Source of the DNA: Flaccisagitta enflata
Lineage: Eukaryota > Chaetognatha > Sagittoidea > Aphragmophora
DNA: 64,000 nucleotides
NCBI GenBank assembly: GCA_965153355.1
Contig: OZ231127.1
Span: forward strand, 53,258,001 to 53,322,000
Reading direction: 5' to 3'
Position numbers and translations under genes: made by a program. The notes beneath the pieces were generated by a model. It had not been told where the DNA came from and did no database searches. It saw nothing but the letters and a program-made list of their open reading frames with translations. Shown piece by piece: positions 47,566 to 59,860 of this stretch; the first letter of the stretch is position 1, and each line of letters starts with the position of its first letter.

Positions 47566-48439
47566 CCAATCTTTTTTCAGGAAGAGGGTAGTAAAATTGC
47601 AATTGTCAAACCCACATCATAATTGTGGTTGTATCTATGTGGGCTCTCAATAGAGCCCAACCTTTTATATGCAATTATCAATCTCATTTACATATTGCAG
47701 TCTCCTCTCTTAAGATTAATACCCTTGTCCTCACATACTCAATTATTGTTATTCTCCTTTCCCCCTACTCTTATATGTCCAATATTAGGTCAATCATGTT
47801 ACATTGTCACAATTTCTCTCCTATATGATCTCATTGCCATGTGATGTAGCTACCTCTCATTGCATATCATGTATTTCACCCTGACTGCTGTTATTTCCTT
47901 GAAACTGATGTAGATTCAACTGGTGTGGGAAGGGTAAGAGAAATAAAGCCCTTCAGAAGGCTGCTCAGACTATACACATGCCTCTATCTTTATACCTACG
48001 GGTATTCTGATGAAAGTCTTAAGTACTGATGTTCCTGAATGAGATCCGGCTTGTAGTCATGGAAGAGCTAGCTAGCCAGCCGGTAGCGTTATCTACATAT
48101 ATGAGTAGAAACACACCCTAAGAAGTATATTAGCAATCAAACTTTTTTCTCAAGAGAGGGGGCGCTAATTAGAGGGATAGGGCGCTAATTTGAGGAAATA
48201 AGGTGATCCAATGATGAGATTTCATAGGCTTTTTTTCCATTTTCAACAGATGATCTAAATTTATCAATTTTTGTTAAAATTTTGCGATTTTCACAAAAGA
48301 GTCCACTTAGGGCTTTATTCAAAAATGCTTTACTCAAAAAATGCCAAAAAATCTGTCATATGGACTGGTAATGTATGCTCATATGTCACTATGACTATTC
48401 TATATAGTTTAGCCATCTAACAGAGATGAAAATTTCGCC

Positions 48440-48560
48440 CCTAATACCCAAGGAGCCACCTAGCCCAATCCATAGTCCACAGTTGCAACCAACTGATCAA
48501 CCGACCAACCAACAAACCCACAAAGCAAGGTGTAGAGTCCCATAGCACACAACTAAAGAT
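48440..48560 (-). mobile_element. Old hairpin-ended element
   Basis: ACCGACCAACCAACAAACC core, GCAAGGTGTAGAGTCCCATA and GCACACAACTAAAG terminus. The hairpin is no longer perfect and the right end is eroded (CCTAGCCCAATCC). Confidence 0.6.
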
Positions 48561-48638
48561 CATTTTTGCAACATGAACATCACAAATTGGATATTTTTTT
48601 CTTAGATATACATAAAGTTAGACTAATATTTACATTTC

Positions 48639-50160
48639 AAGACCAATCTGGCAATTTTCATTTGATTCAAATAGAAAAAACATACAGATAAGCTTCGCTA
48701 GACCGCATTCCAGGGGACTGGGCTAAATAATGCCTTATAGTGAAGCTGCCTTATTGCCAATATACTATCTTAGAAAAAAAAATGTTGCAGCACATTTTGA
48801 TCAATTGCTCTTGAATGATTTAACTTTTTTAAATGAAATTGGTGACAAAATTAAAGCTCTTCAAATTTCCAAGCCAGCTGTGCAAACGGCATCTCTCTAA
48901 CTTTATTGGTTTGGAAGACATTTAACTTTTGAATGAAACGATTGCTTTTGAAGAATTCCTATCTTGACTTCTTTTCATATAACCTTTTTTATTCAAACAA
49001 TTATAACTCAATTGTTTTTTGATGAATCTAGGAAAAATTTGTGACCAAAATGTAGAGTTTTTCAAGGGGCATCTTTTCTATTTTTAGCAAAACAAAATTG
49101 GTTCAGCTATTAAAAAGTTATGGTCACTCAAAGATGGGAAAGGCAAATATATTTTATTGCACAAAAAGTTTTGAGTGCTATCACGCCACAGTGCTTCCAG
49201 AGGCTCCTTATACCACTTTCCTGGCAAATCGCGGCCATAATTGAACTAGGGGGAGCAAATATCCATTATTGATTGATTTGCAACTGACTGGTTTGTGTTG
49301 TTTAGGTAAAAAACGAACTAAAATCTTAGGTTGCAACATTTGTTTTTCTAAGATAGTAAAAATAACTACAAAATCTCTCATGGGACTGCAGGTTGAATGC
49401 CTTATTAGCGGGTGCGCTCTAGTGAAGCTCCACTATAGTTTCAAAGTTGTGGAAGTTATCTATTAATTTCATGTGGAGCCTCTGCTATCTTCCAAATAAA
49501 AAGGTTCCAACTTATGAATTTAAATCATTAATGGACTAAACAATGTACATGAGTTGTTTGCAAATCAATCAATATTTGATGTACGCTCCCCCTGACTTAA
49601 TTTCAGTCGCTATTTTCCGAGAAAGTAATTTTCAGAGCTACTGGTGGCTTTCTTGAGTAATTGTGCCCCAGTATTCTGTGATAAGATATTTTTTCACTCT
49701 CTTTACTTTGACTGGCCATAAATTTTTTACGGCAGGATAAACTTTATTGCGCTAAAAAAAAAAAGATTCTGATTAAAGAATTCTACATTTTGGTCACCAA
49801 TTTTTCCTTGATTCATCAAAAAACAAAATAGTTATGATTGTTTGAATGAAAAAGAGATTACCTGAGTAAAAGTCTAACTTTGAATATCACAAAAGGAAAC
49901 ATTTCATTCAAAGTGAAACAATTTCTGAACCAATTAAGTTAGAGAGATGCGATTTGCACAGATGGCTTGAAAATTTGAAGAGCTTTAATTCTTTCACCAA
50001 TTTTTTTGATATACGCAGAATTGTTAAGGAATAATTGATCAAAATGTGTGGGAACCTTTTTATTTAAAAGAGGCTCCACATGGAATTAATAGATAACTTC
50101 CACAATTTTGAAGCAATGTTCTCTCTATTTGAATCAAATGAAAATAGCCAGATTGATCTT
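48639..50160. mobile_element. 1.5-kb foldback element interrupted by a MITE
   Basis: Left end CCAATCTGGCAATTTTCATT is inverse to the right end near 50120-50155. Inner blocks CACATTTTGATCAATTG (48790) and AATTGATCAAAATGTG (50035) also pair. The left arm is split at 48685 by sequence ending AGCTCCACTATAG at 49437, after which AAAGTTGTGGAAGTTATC resumes. The right arm is continuous there. Confidence 0.8.
48690..49437. mobile_element. Element with AGCTTC-CTAGA-CGCA inverted ends
   Basis: Left AGCTTCGCTAGACCGCATTC with GCCTTATAGTGAAGCTGCC. Right GAATGCCTTATTAGCGGGTG with CGCTCTAGTGAAGCTCC. Related ends are at 7700 and 43355. Much of its interior is itself the inverse of 49560-50050, so the nesting history is complex. 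Confidence 0.6.
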
Positions 50161-50164
50161 GATC

Positions 50165-51153
50165 TGTCCGTCCTTCCATCCATCTATCCTTCCATTTCCC
50201 CCATTGGTTATAAACACTTCAAATTTACCCTCCCAGTCCTCGATTTAGCCCTCCGGACCTCAAATCAGCCTTTCAGGCTTCAAATCAGCCCCCCCCACTC
50301 CGCCTCAAATCTGACCTCCAGACCTCAAATCTGCCCTCCAGACCTTTAATAAGCCCTCCAAGCATCAGATCTGCTCCCCAAGCATTAATTCTACCCTGCA
50401 GCCTTCAAATATGCCCCACTCAGGACATCTGGAAATTCCCCCTGTGTTCTAGGACATTGGCCTTTTGGGGCTACTGCCCTGCTCTCCCTCCACTTCTTCA
50501 CTGGATCACTCCCAGCAGGGAATCGGGTACCGCTGACCATGTGCGATCCTTGGTTGACTTTTTGGGCAGCGGCCCCAAAGGGCCGATGTCCTGTAGGACA
50601 CAGGGGGGAATTTCGAGACGTCCGTCCTTCCGTCCTTCCGTCCGTCCTTCCGTCCTTCCATCCCCCCCCTTGGCCTCAATTTTGCTCTTTCAGGCCTGAT
50701 TTTGGCCTGATTTGGGCCTGATTTGGGCCCTCTGAGCCATCAGAATAGGATGTTTAGCCCTTTCAGACCTCAATTTAGCCCTTGAGACCTTAAATCAGCT
50801 CTCCATACCTCATATCTGCCCTCCAGACCTCAAATTAGCCCTCCATACCCCAAATCCACCCTCAAGGCCTCAAATCAGCTCTTTAGGCCTCAAATTTGTC
50901 CTCTGGGCCTCAAGCCTGCCCCTCAAACCTCAAATCTACTCTTTAAAACCTAATTCTGCCCTCCAGGCTTCAAACCCGCCTTTAATGACCTCTATCCATC
51001 TTCTCAGACCTAATATACCCCAGGACATCTCGAAATTTCCCCCTGTGTCCTACAGGACATCAGCCCCTTGGGGCCTTCTTCTCTCCTCTCTCACTACCCT
51101 TAGTCACCAAGCAGGGCATCAGTACCGATGACCATGTGCGATCCTTGGATGAC
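50165..51153. mobile_element. Two GCAGCGG-family elements with linker units
   Basis: The first lacks its left end and finishes TTTTGGGGCTACTGCCCTGC near 50477. The second runs 50572-51080 (GGGCAGCGGCCCCAAAGGGC to ACAGGACATCAGCCCCTTGG), with cores of CCTCAAATCTGCCCTCCAGA type. GGTACCGCTGACCATGTGC and GTACCGATGACCATGTGC linker units follow each. Confidence 0.87.
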
Positions 51154-52345
51154 TAGTTATGTACTATCTTGGTCAATTTAAGAGTCCTCGTGATAAATGT
51201 TAGTAAGTTTTTATTAATTATGGATTAGGAAAACTTGTTTTCTTTTGACAAAATAATATTTTAGCATATTTTGATAATATTTTTTGCTTGTTTACTGATT
51301 TTTATGGTCTCACATATCAGTATCATTGATTCATGTGTGAAAAGATTCTTAACTCTTTGTCAGTTTTTGCCACGTAGATTTCATGGAGAGGTCTGTACTA
51401 TTGTTATAAGAAAATTTTAATGATTTGAGCAAAGAGCTCAGCTTGGGGTAAATGAAAGCTCTTGATAAACTGTTTTCAATGGTCACCGGTTTTTCATCAT
51501 TTTGTCATTGATAAGCAAAATAAATATCCAAATGAAAATGCAAAAATTTCAAATGAGAAGATTGAAGATTTTCACATATGATTCAAAGTGAAACATTTTA
51601 CTCTTTTTGCTGTAAAATCTAAACAAATTGAACTATAGAACTCTGCTTGGTGGCATTTTATCGCATTTTTGCCGAGCTTTCTCATAGTCACCAATTTCCA
51701 TATGTTTTCTTTAAAAATCTGCTCACAATACAGGCATGGCGGACATGGCGGACTCTTAATGGCAAAAGTGGGCAGGGGTAGAATTAGCCTCGTTTTTAAT
51801 GATTCAAATTCAACAAAACTATAACGTTTAAACGCAATAGTATGAGGATGTTTCATGGAAAAAAATTGATATTTCATGAATTTTCAAAAAATCTCTATAA
51901 GAACCATTTTCGGTTGGTTGGGCAGTGCGGTAAAAAAATTGTTCCGTCAAGCTCTTCTTCATACTAGTAATGTAGATACTCTTAAACAACTTTCATGCAA
52001 AATTTCAGCCAAATCGGCTTACTCTATCAAAAGTTATGCCACTTTTTCATTTTTTCATCTGGTAGGTTGGTTGGGCCGGTTGGGCCGGTTGGACTTATCT
52101 TCAGATGACTAATTTTTTTCTCCTTATCTCTCTTGGTAAAGTCTGTTTTGCCGCAATAAATCATGGGTATAGCTCCAGGGGTTCATGAGATATGGGCATT
52201 TTAGTAAATTGGACAAATTGATTTTTTTTTCCTTCAAAACTTTTTTTTTCTTTCAGCTTCATTTTTTTGTTATGCTTGTCCCCGTTATCTCAACTCTAGG
52301 CAGTCTACTGTACAATCTCTTTAAAGTTTATGAGTAAACATGCAC
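51154..52345. other. No supported gene
   Basis: AT-rich sequence. TGGTTGGGCCGGTTGGGCCG repeats at 52070-52095. Open frames of 78-101 codons have no start context, splice context or recognised similarity. Confidence 0.5.
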
Positions 52346-52349
52346 ACAC

Positions 52350-52356
52350 ACAAACA

Positions 52357-52442
<86 letters not shown>
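52350..52442. repeat. CA microsatellite
   Basis: Uninterrupted (CA)n of about 90 bases. Confidence 0.97.
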
Positions 52443-52445
<3 letters not shown>

Positions 52446-52570
52446 ATGGAGACATAGCGAACATAGGACTTTTTAGCACAGTAGATTACCGTTGCATCAA
52501 GTGCTCAATTTGCACTGAGAAAAAATTGCTTTTAGTTAACGACAAGTCTGCTGCTGTCTCTACTAAGTGC

Positions 52571-52724
52571 ACTGTCCGTCGGAGTGGAAAAAAAGTGGTC
52601 GGAATGCTTGTGTGTGGGGTTGGGGGGTGTGGATGGGCGTTGGATGCCTTTGTCCGCTTATGCCTGTAAATAACTCTGTGTTACGTATTTTTCTCTGTTT
52701 ATTTCTCTCTGTCTATTTCTCCCC

Positions 52725-52755
<31 letters not shown>

Positions 52756-52762
52756 TTCTCTT

Positions 52763-52832
<70 letters not shown>

Positions 52833-55800
52833 GCTCTCTCTCTCTCAGCATTTACTTAATTTTTACCTACGGAAACTGATGATGTCATTTTTCTCCGGTC
52901 GCTTCGTAATTACGGGGGCCTTCAACCAAAATGAAAATCACCTCTAGTTTCCTTTTTTTCTTTCCTCTGTAGAGACTGGAACGGAATTTCGGACAAATGC
53001 TATTTTCGTATTTGTAGACATTTTTGCCGCAAAGACAAGCTGTGACAAATCGTCCACTCTAACTCTGAATAAGACGCCAAGAAACAAGTTCAAGGTTCAT
53101 GAGCAGTCACAATTAAGTCACAATTAGTTCTGGAAAGGCCTCAGGATGTTTTTTTCGCATGCTGCTGCATGTTTCAGTACAGTTGCAGCACTTTATCGAA
53201 TCTTTTTGCAAAATCGTAGTTTTCTCTTAAAAATCAGTCTCTCCCGTTGGTCTTCAAGCATTTAAGTTGATGCTTGGTGGTAATGTGAACGCTTTAAGTA
53301 ACAAAAAAACAAACACATGCAGCACAATTGCAGCATACTTGCTGCACATTTGTAGCATACATCAAAAATCGTATTTTTTTCTCAAATTCATCTTTTTCCT
53401 GTTGGTCTGAGTGCTTCTTAATCACTTTGGGGATTGATAGTCATGTTGAAGACTAGAAGAATATTTTAACACATGCAGCATAATTGCAGCACATTTGCTG
53501 CATATTTGCTGCATACTCGGAAAATTGCCGTTTACAAGTCATTTTCTTGACTGTATGGGGCATGTAAGACTCATAGATTCAGTTCGATCTATGGGGAAGA
53601 TAACTAACAAGGCCAAGATAACTAACAATCCAGTTGCGGACGGTTGGGCAGGAGCAGTAATGTGAAAACCAAAATGTGACCTACCGACCGACCGACTGAC
53701 CGACACGGCAAGGTGTTGAGGCGCGTGTCCGCAACTAAAAATGCTAATAATGCATTTTTTCATGATTGACTAACCTGTATGAAGTAAAGAAACTTAAAAA
53801 TATTGAGAGAAACTTAAAGACACGGAGAATGAAATGACTTATATTTGTGAAAGTTACAACAGTCATCAAGGATTAACGAGAAAATGAGAAAACGAGAAAT
53901 TCATCAATTAGAACCTTTTGGTTTTTCTTTCTTTTCCTCCTTTTTATTTCCTTCATTCTTACACTTCTCGTAACTTTTTCTCTTCTGTTCCTTCCTCCTC
54001 TCTTCCTTTTCACTGGCACTAGTCTCACGAGGTCTACCCCTTTGCGGTGGCAATGCATTTGGACAATGATTGAATTGAAGGATGAAAACACATTCTGACT
54101 AGTTGCAAATTTCACAGTAGCAAGTAATTGGCTAACTGGCCTTATTGAAATCTAAGTGTTACAATCATATTTATCATAGTACTCTAAGTTCTAATTATCG
54201 AACTGTGAAAGAATTCAGTTTTAAAAACACCTTACTCAAGCGGCCCCCTAGGTAATGACAAACGAGTTATGACAGGGTCAGCTGATAGATCACACTTCGA
54301 CCAAGACCAACTTATAATGCAAGAAAACGAAGCAAATAAATATGTCGGGATGCAAACGAAGGCAAAGTTTCAGTTTCAGATTCTTTCTATAACTATATTA
54401 TTAACAAGATTATTATCTTTTAAATAAAATCTATACTTTTATAGTTTGGAATTATCTCTTCAGTATAAAAAACCCAGTAGGATAAGGGCATTGCTTTGTT
54501 TTATTGATAAAAACAAGAAATGATCACTCAAAACAATAGATTCTTTCAAAATGATAGAGCATAAATTCAAATTGAACAATAAACAATATTTCTGCCAGAA
54601 AACTCCAATTCTGGCCTGGGGCCCATCATTTTGGCCATTTAGACCCAAATTGGTGCCTCCAACATCTAGATTCTAACCACATGTGTGCCATTTTGCTTGG
54701 ATTTGGGTTATTTTTCTTAGATTTGGGCTATATTGCTTGGATTTAGGCTATTTAGCAGAATTTGGGTCAGAATAGGCCCTAAAGGAGACATAGCCCTAAG
54801 GATGGGTCTTTGGCCTCACTGCTCCTGCCCGAATGAAGGAGTGACCTCGAATATGGCCCCAGCCCACCCGCACGCGACTAAGGTAGCCGTGTATCCGGCC
54901 TTGTATTTCTAACAAAAGGCACCAAATTGTCACTTTTACGAGAAACTGCGGCTACCATGACCGGGTAAAAAGTTAAGAGCTTACATACATACAAAAGTAT
55001 GGAGATTTGAGCATTTATGTCGATCCTTTGCTTCGAAGACAGAAAAAAAGATTGCTTACCATAAGTCTTGAGCCTTCATTTCACAATTTAGCCAAGTGAA
55101 AACCATCTTTGCGATTTCAAACTTGGCAGAACTGAATTTGGTGAAAAAAGCCTAATTTGTATAGTCCACCGGAAAAACGCGTTTTACACGAGAAAAAAAG
55201 CCCATTAAGAAAAGCCGATTGCGGATTTGATTTGCCAAAACATCATATTTAGTGAAAATAAAAAGAAATTAGAAGATTTTTCATTTTTGATTTTTCCATA
55301 TTTGGCACCTGACCTCCACCCCTAATCACGAAGAGCACCTCAAGCTGTGAGGGACGTACTCTTTATTTCTCGAATTCTCTGCACAATGGGTTGAACCAAC
55401 TAAAATATGGGACAAAAGTAAAAGAATATAATTATGTATTAATTTTATTTTTTTTAAAAAATCTATTTTTTCATTTCATCCATTAATATGTATTAGTTGA
55501 TTTAGATAATTAACAATTTTAGTATGTTTTCTATATTGTTCCTCTTATCATTAATTCAAAGATATATTTTTTACAGTAAAATGGGTATCTCATTCGGCTG
55601 ATTGTGAAATTGTGAAATTGATAGATTAAGTAAATCTAATAATTCTCTTTCATTTGGTGCCAAGCAGAATTGTCTATGACAAATATTTTTCAAGTTATAA
55701 CTTTTTAAAGATTTATTTACAAAAAAGTCAAATTGATTTTTTTTTTCAATTTTTTTTATAATTCTATATAGGAATAATAGAGGAGTATATCTATGCTTAT

Positions 55801-55863
55801 TTGAGCATGCAAATACAAGAAAGCATGTCTATGAGCATAGCATGTCATCCGTGCGAGTGATTT
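52571..55863. mobile_element. 3.2-kb duplicated segment, copy 2
   Basis: Direct-orientation partner of 3840-7051. The CT tract (52757-52850) is interrupted here but uninterrupted in copy 1. The contained hairpin-ended element is at 53605-53742, and the 80-codon minus-strand frame at 53873-54115 is unchanged. The right boundary is where ATGTCATCCGTGC is followed by different sequence. Confidence 0.85.
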
Positions 55864-56075
55864 TAAGTATTTCAGCCCATCTAGTTTATTTTACGTAATC
55901 ATTTTTTTCTCCATTTTTTTGTGCAATCATTGAAGTCAGTTTTCCCATAAATGATGTCGGGTGATTAATAGGAAAGGTTAAGAACAGTTTCGGACAGATT
56001 CGAAAGATGATAATTTTTCCAGTTGTTTGACCGCCTGTCTACGGATCTTACCTGGTCCCTTATGTATTTTTGTCG

Positions 56076-56607
<532 letters not shown>

Positions 56608-56609
56608 AG

Positions 56610-56720
56610 GAATCTGAGGCAACCATTTCGGCGTTGGCGAAGCAAGCAAAAAAGGAGGCTTCTGATTGCCTCAACAAGCACACAGAAAATATCAAAAAGG
56701 AAAATCGAGAGATGCGACAG
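56610..56720 (+). CDS. Coiled-coil protein, internal exon 1 of 3 seen
   Basis: Acceptor TCTTCTCAG, then exactly 37 codons (ESEATISALAKQAKKEAS..., ending IKKENREMRQ) to CAG|GTACAC. The residues form an uninterrupted charged amphipathic helix typical of a coiled coil. The polypyrimidine tract is a 300-bp CT microsatellite, and the donor lies at the edge of a MITE. Phase 0 on both sides joins it to 57754. Upstream exons were not found. The family is not recognised; cilia-associated coiled-coil proteins (for example DUF4515-type) are only a possibility. Confidence 0.72.
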
Positions 56721-56723
56721 GTA

Positions 56724-57218
56724 CACCTTTTTTTTATAAGAACCAAGTTTATGAGAACGTTAGGCTTCAAATTGTCAAAAACTTAAGAATATTCTAAGAA
56801 CATTGGAAGGCTTCATTTCTTCAAAAATTTAAGAACATTAGGCTTAAAATCTAAAAAAATCTAAGAACATTTTTTTGGGGCTTTTTTTTTATCAATTGTT
56901 CTTTGTAAATGGACAGACTCTGTATCTTTTCTGTTCAGCAAATCATGTTTTTCTTTTTATAGCATATATTTTTCTACTTTCATTGATTTTAATTCACTTA
57001 AAACGTTTAAATCTGCTACTTTGTTGTTTCATTGACATTTTCCTTCATTTTCTCCTTAATGACATACTTAAAACTAATTAAGAACGTTCTTAATTGAAGG
57101 TTAAAAAGTGCATTTAAATTAAGAACAATTTAAGAATGTTAAAGCCTTGAAACTGCTCAAAATTTAAGAACGCTGAAGGCTTGCTCAAAAAAATGACGTT
57201 CTTATAAAAAAAAGAGTG
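56724..57218. mobile_element. TA-target MITE inserted at a splice donor
   Basis: Termini CACCTTTTTTTTATAAGAAC and GTTCTTATAAAAAAAAGAGTG-type inverse are flanked by TA at 56722-56723 and 57219-57220. AAGAAC-ATT-GGCTT motifs are repeated inside. Relatives: 62625-63347 and probably 16043-16677. The left TA is part of the intron's GTA donor. Confidence 0.88.
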
Positions 57219-57237
57219 TATGATACTGAACGAAAAA

Positions 57238-57431
57238 AAAGCCGGGAACACGGCTACCCTAGTCGCGTGCGGATGGGAGGGGCAGTATTGCAACTGAAAG
57301 AACGTTTGGGTAGGTGCAGTGAGGTCAAAGACTCGAAAAACATGAAAAAAAATTAAAATGGGACCAACCTGCAATCGACCGACTGACGGGCGGACACAGC
57401 GGGGTGAAGAGTCGCGTAGCACATGACTAAA
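57238..57431 (-). mobile_element. Hairpin-ended element, GTCGCGTGC subfamily
   Basis: Minus-strand left end AGTCATGTGCTACGCGACT (one arm mutated), CCGCTGTGTCCGCCC core, right subterminal reading AGTCGCGTGCGGATGGG and AGCCGGGAACACGGCT hairpin on the plus strand. The terminal ACAAGG is replaced by A-rich sequence. Confidence 0.82.
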
Positions 57432-57753
57432 TGGTCTGACATTTAATTCAACACGTGACCTAGGGTTACAATACTTAATTAGTCGCGGAAGTGTGGGTAG
57501 AGAAGAGTCTTTACGTTTTTATAAGTTTTGACCCGGTCGTTATGGAAACCGTTAACCGTTAACCGTTTACATTCTTAGACGCATCATGCGACTCGCATGC
57601 ATGCGACTTTTTACATTGGCGTGTTGATCCATTTGTTTACTCATTTGCTCGACTGTCCGTCAATCCGTCCTCTGTCAATCCATCTGACCGGCTGTCCAAT
57701 GTCCATCCATCCGTCCTTCAAAACAATTTTTCATTCTGTTTCGTTTCTCTCAG

Positions 57754-57884
57754 GAACTAATGGATTTGATCGAGCGAACGAGAGCGCTTCATCTCCACAA
57801 AATCAAATTGGAGAAGCAAAAGAAAGAACTGACAAGAGAACTTCAATATAACGAAGACGTCAAGATCATACGTCATGGAAGACG
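57754..57884 (+). CDS. Coiled-coil protein, second exon
   Basis: Acceptor TTTCTCTCAG, 43 codons plus CG before GTAGGT. It reads ELMDLIERTRALHLHKIKLE, then KQKKELTRELQYNEDVKII and RHGR, continuing the heptad-like pattern of the previous exon in phase. The conserved-looking end (E-LQ-NED-K-IR) suggests a defined family, but I cannot name it. Confidence 0.78.
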
Positions 57885-58004
57885 GTAGGTCAATAAAGAT
57901 ATCACTTCCGATGAACGACTGCCGCTAGTTGACACTGCAGACTCACACAACGCTCTCTTACCAGAGAATCGTAAAAGAGGCTGTTGGGTTTCTCCACCCC
58001 TTTT

Positions 58005-58215
<211 letters not shown>

Positions 58216-58349
58216 TTTCCCCCTCGTTGCAACAACAAGAACGGTAGCAACAACAAATTACGAACAACAACAAAAACAACAAGTCAACAACAACCATTAC
58301 CGCATTAAAAACATAAAAATATTTTACATTTAAAATCTTCATCGCGCAG

Positions 58350-58608
58350 ACGTGGCAGAGCCGGTATGAATCGGCGTGGGAACGCGGAAAGCGAATCGAG
58401 CGAGGAAGACGAAGACACAAACGACGATCGAGACTCGACTGTCGCCGGAATCACGGCGGACCATTCCAAAGGAAATGTGCCACAACAGCAGCAGCAACAA
58501 CTGCAACGTGCGGATCACGACTCAACTAACAACAACAGCGGAGAAACGAGAGTCACGAACGCCGCTTTAGCCTCGAGATTACACATCACCAATAAGAGCT
58601 TGAAATGA
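58350..58608 (+). CDS. Coiled-coil protein, last exon with stop
   Basis: Acceptor CATCGCGCAG; the first A completes an Arg codon. 86 codons: a basic RGRAGMNRRG start, an acidic SESSEEDEDTNDD stretch, (Gln)6, an Asn/Thr-rich part and the end ASRLHITNKSLK before TGA. The tail looks disordered. Joined with the two exons upstream it gives a C-terminal piece of about 167 residues. Codon use is mixed and differs from the repeats around it. Confidence 0.78.
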
Positions 58609-58678
58609 CAGTCAATCAATTTGGGAATAACATGAGCATTGTGAATTATTCTGAATGCAGGATATTCTTGTCTTGACA

Positions 58679-58696
58679 AATAAAAGAATCAATAAA
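58679..58696 (+). terminator. Two poly(A) signals of the coiled-coil gene
   Basis: AATAAA at 58679-58684 and again at 58691-58696, about 70-90 bases after the TGA. Confidence 0.75.
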
Positions 58697-58872
58697 CAAA
58701 ACTTCATGAAATTCATGGCTTATTGTTACAGGTTGTCAAAGAATTTTTTTGTTTTTTAGCTAGGGGTCTTTACATCTGTGACGTCCCTCACGTTATCCCG
58801 CTGCATGTCATGTATTAATGAAATAGAAAACTTTTTTAAGATGGCAACATCTGTCTTTTAACGTCACAACCT

Positions 58873-59233
58873 TAAACAAGGCAAACACCTATAAGTCGCG
58901 TGCGAGACATGAATAACTTAAGATGACTTTTATTGACTCAAGATGACTTAAAATGACTCAAGACAACTTTAAATGACTTAAAATGCCCTAAAACGACTGA
59001 AATGACTACTTTGACCTATTTGACTTAGGTGACTTAAAATAACTTAGAATGACTTAGAATGACTTAGAATGACTTAAAATGACATAGAATGAATAGAATT
59101 AACTTAAAGTATAATAAAAAAGTAAAGGGTGACGGATGGACAAACCGATGGACGGACCGACGGATGGAACGATGGACGGACGGACCGACGGACTGACAAA
59201 GCTGGTTGTAGAGTCGCGTGCACGCGACTAAAA
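58873..59233 (-). mobile_element. Long hairpin-ended element with a TGACTTAAAA core
   Basis: Minus-strand left hairpin is perfect (AGTCGCGTGCACGCGACT), followed by CTACAACCAGC and (CCGT)n. Then about 180 bp of TTTAAGTCATTTTAAGTCAT-type minisatellite replaces the usual core. The right subterminal reads AAGTCGCGTGCGAG and ACAAGGCAAACACC on the plus strand. Confidence 0.85.
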
Positions 59234-59234
59234 A

Positions 59235-59470
59235 TGAGTGGAAAAACTGCCGTTTCCTTATATTCATAATAAAAAAATACCAAATATGAATGGCTTAACT
59301 TACAATCTTTAAGTGTGTATCATCGGGGAAAAAGTCGAAGTCAGTCTTCGACTTTTTGACATATTCCAGAGAAACATGGTTTTCATTTTCTTTTGCGAAA
59401 TTTTCGGAACTCGATTGACCAATTGTGGCCTCCAATGAAATTGATAGGATAAGTAAATATGATAATTCAT
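59235..59470. other. Dispersed-repeat fragment with GTCGAAG hairpin
   Basis: AAAAAGTCGAAGTCAGTCTT then CGACTTTTTGACATATTCC resembles the block at 3440 and 27735. No gene. Confidence 0.45.
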
Positions 59471-59690
59471 GAGCAAGAGATCGTTTCACTGCAAGATCTT
59501 AGGATTGGGGTGTTACCCTACACTTTCATAGCTGTTTAGGTTAAGCGATTTTTAATTTTCAAGCAGAAGAATAGATGGAAAAAAATTATTGACGGTTCTT
59601 TCGGTAAGCTTATTTCATGCTCTTTTTCTTTCTTTTTTTCAGCAGACTTTTCTAATCATAGTTATGTTCAAAACTCATGGGAGAGCAATA
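59471..59690. repeat. Dispersed repeat, empty-site copy
   Basis: Matches 30253-30333 and 30465-30585 joined, with TTTTT at the junction (59549-59553). Downstream it is cut by a TACAGTGGA pogo-like end at 59690. Confidence 0.85.
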
Positions 59691-59860
59691 CAGTGGACTA
59701 CTGCCTTATCGGCACCTGATTTAACATTATTTTGGATTTAGCTGCCAGGATACCTTGGTCCCAAATTTTTATAGGCTTTTACAATCTTGTTTTTTCCTGA
59801 TTTAACAACACCTGATTTAACAGCCAGACCTGATTTACAGGCACTATTTTTTGGTCCCAA
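59690..59860. mobile_element. Pogo-like MITE end
   Basis: TACAGTGGACTACTGCC start with repeated CCTGATTTAACA motifs resembles 32744-33228. The matching right terminus was not located. Confidence 0.5.

Larger units (their letters stand above)
46427..48204. mobile_element. 1.8-kb foldback element containing four tRNA-like segments
   Basis: Outer ends CCCTATTTCCTCTATTTAGC and GCTAATTTGAGGAAATAAGG are inverted, with GGGCGC motifs next to both. Inside is a second large palindrome (46680-47640) centred near 47195. Within it lie two mirrored pairs of tRNA-derived segments. Confidence 0.82.
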
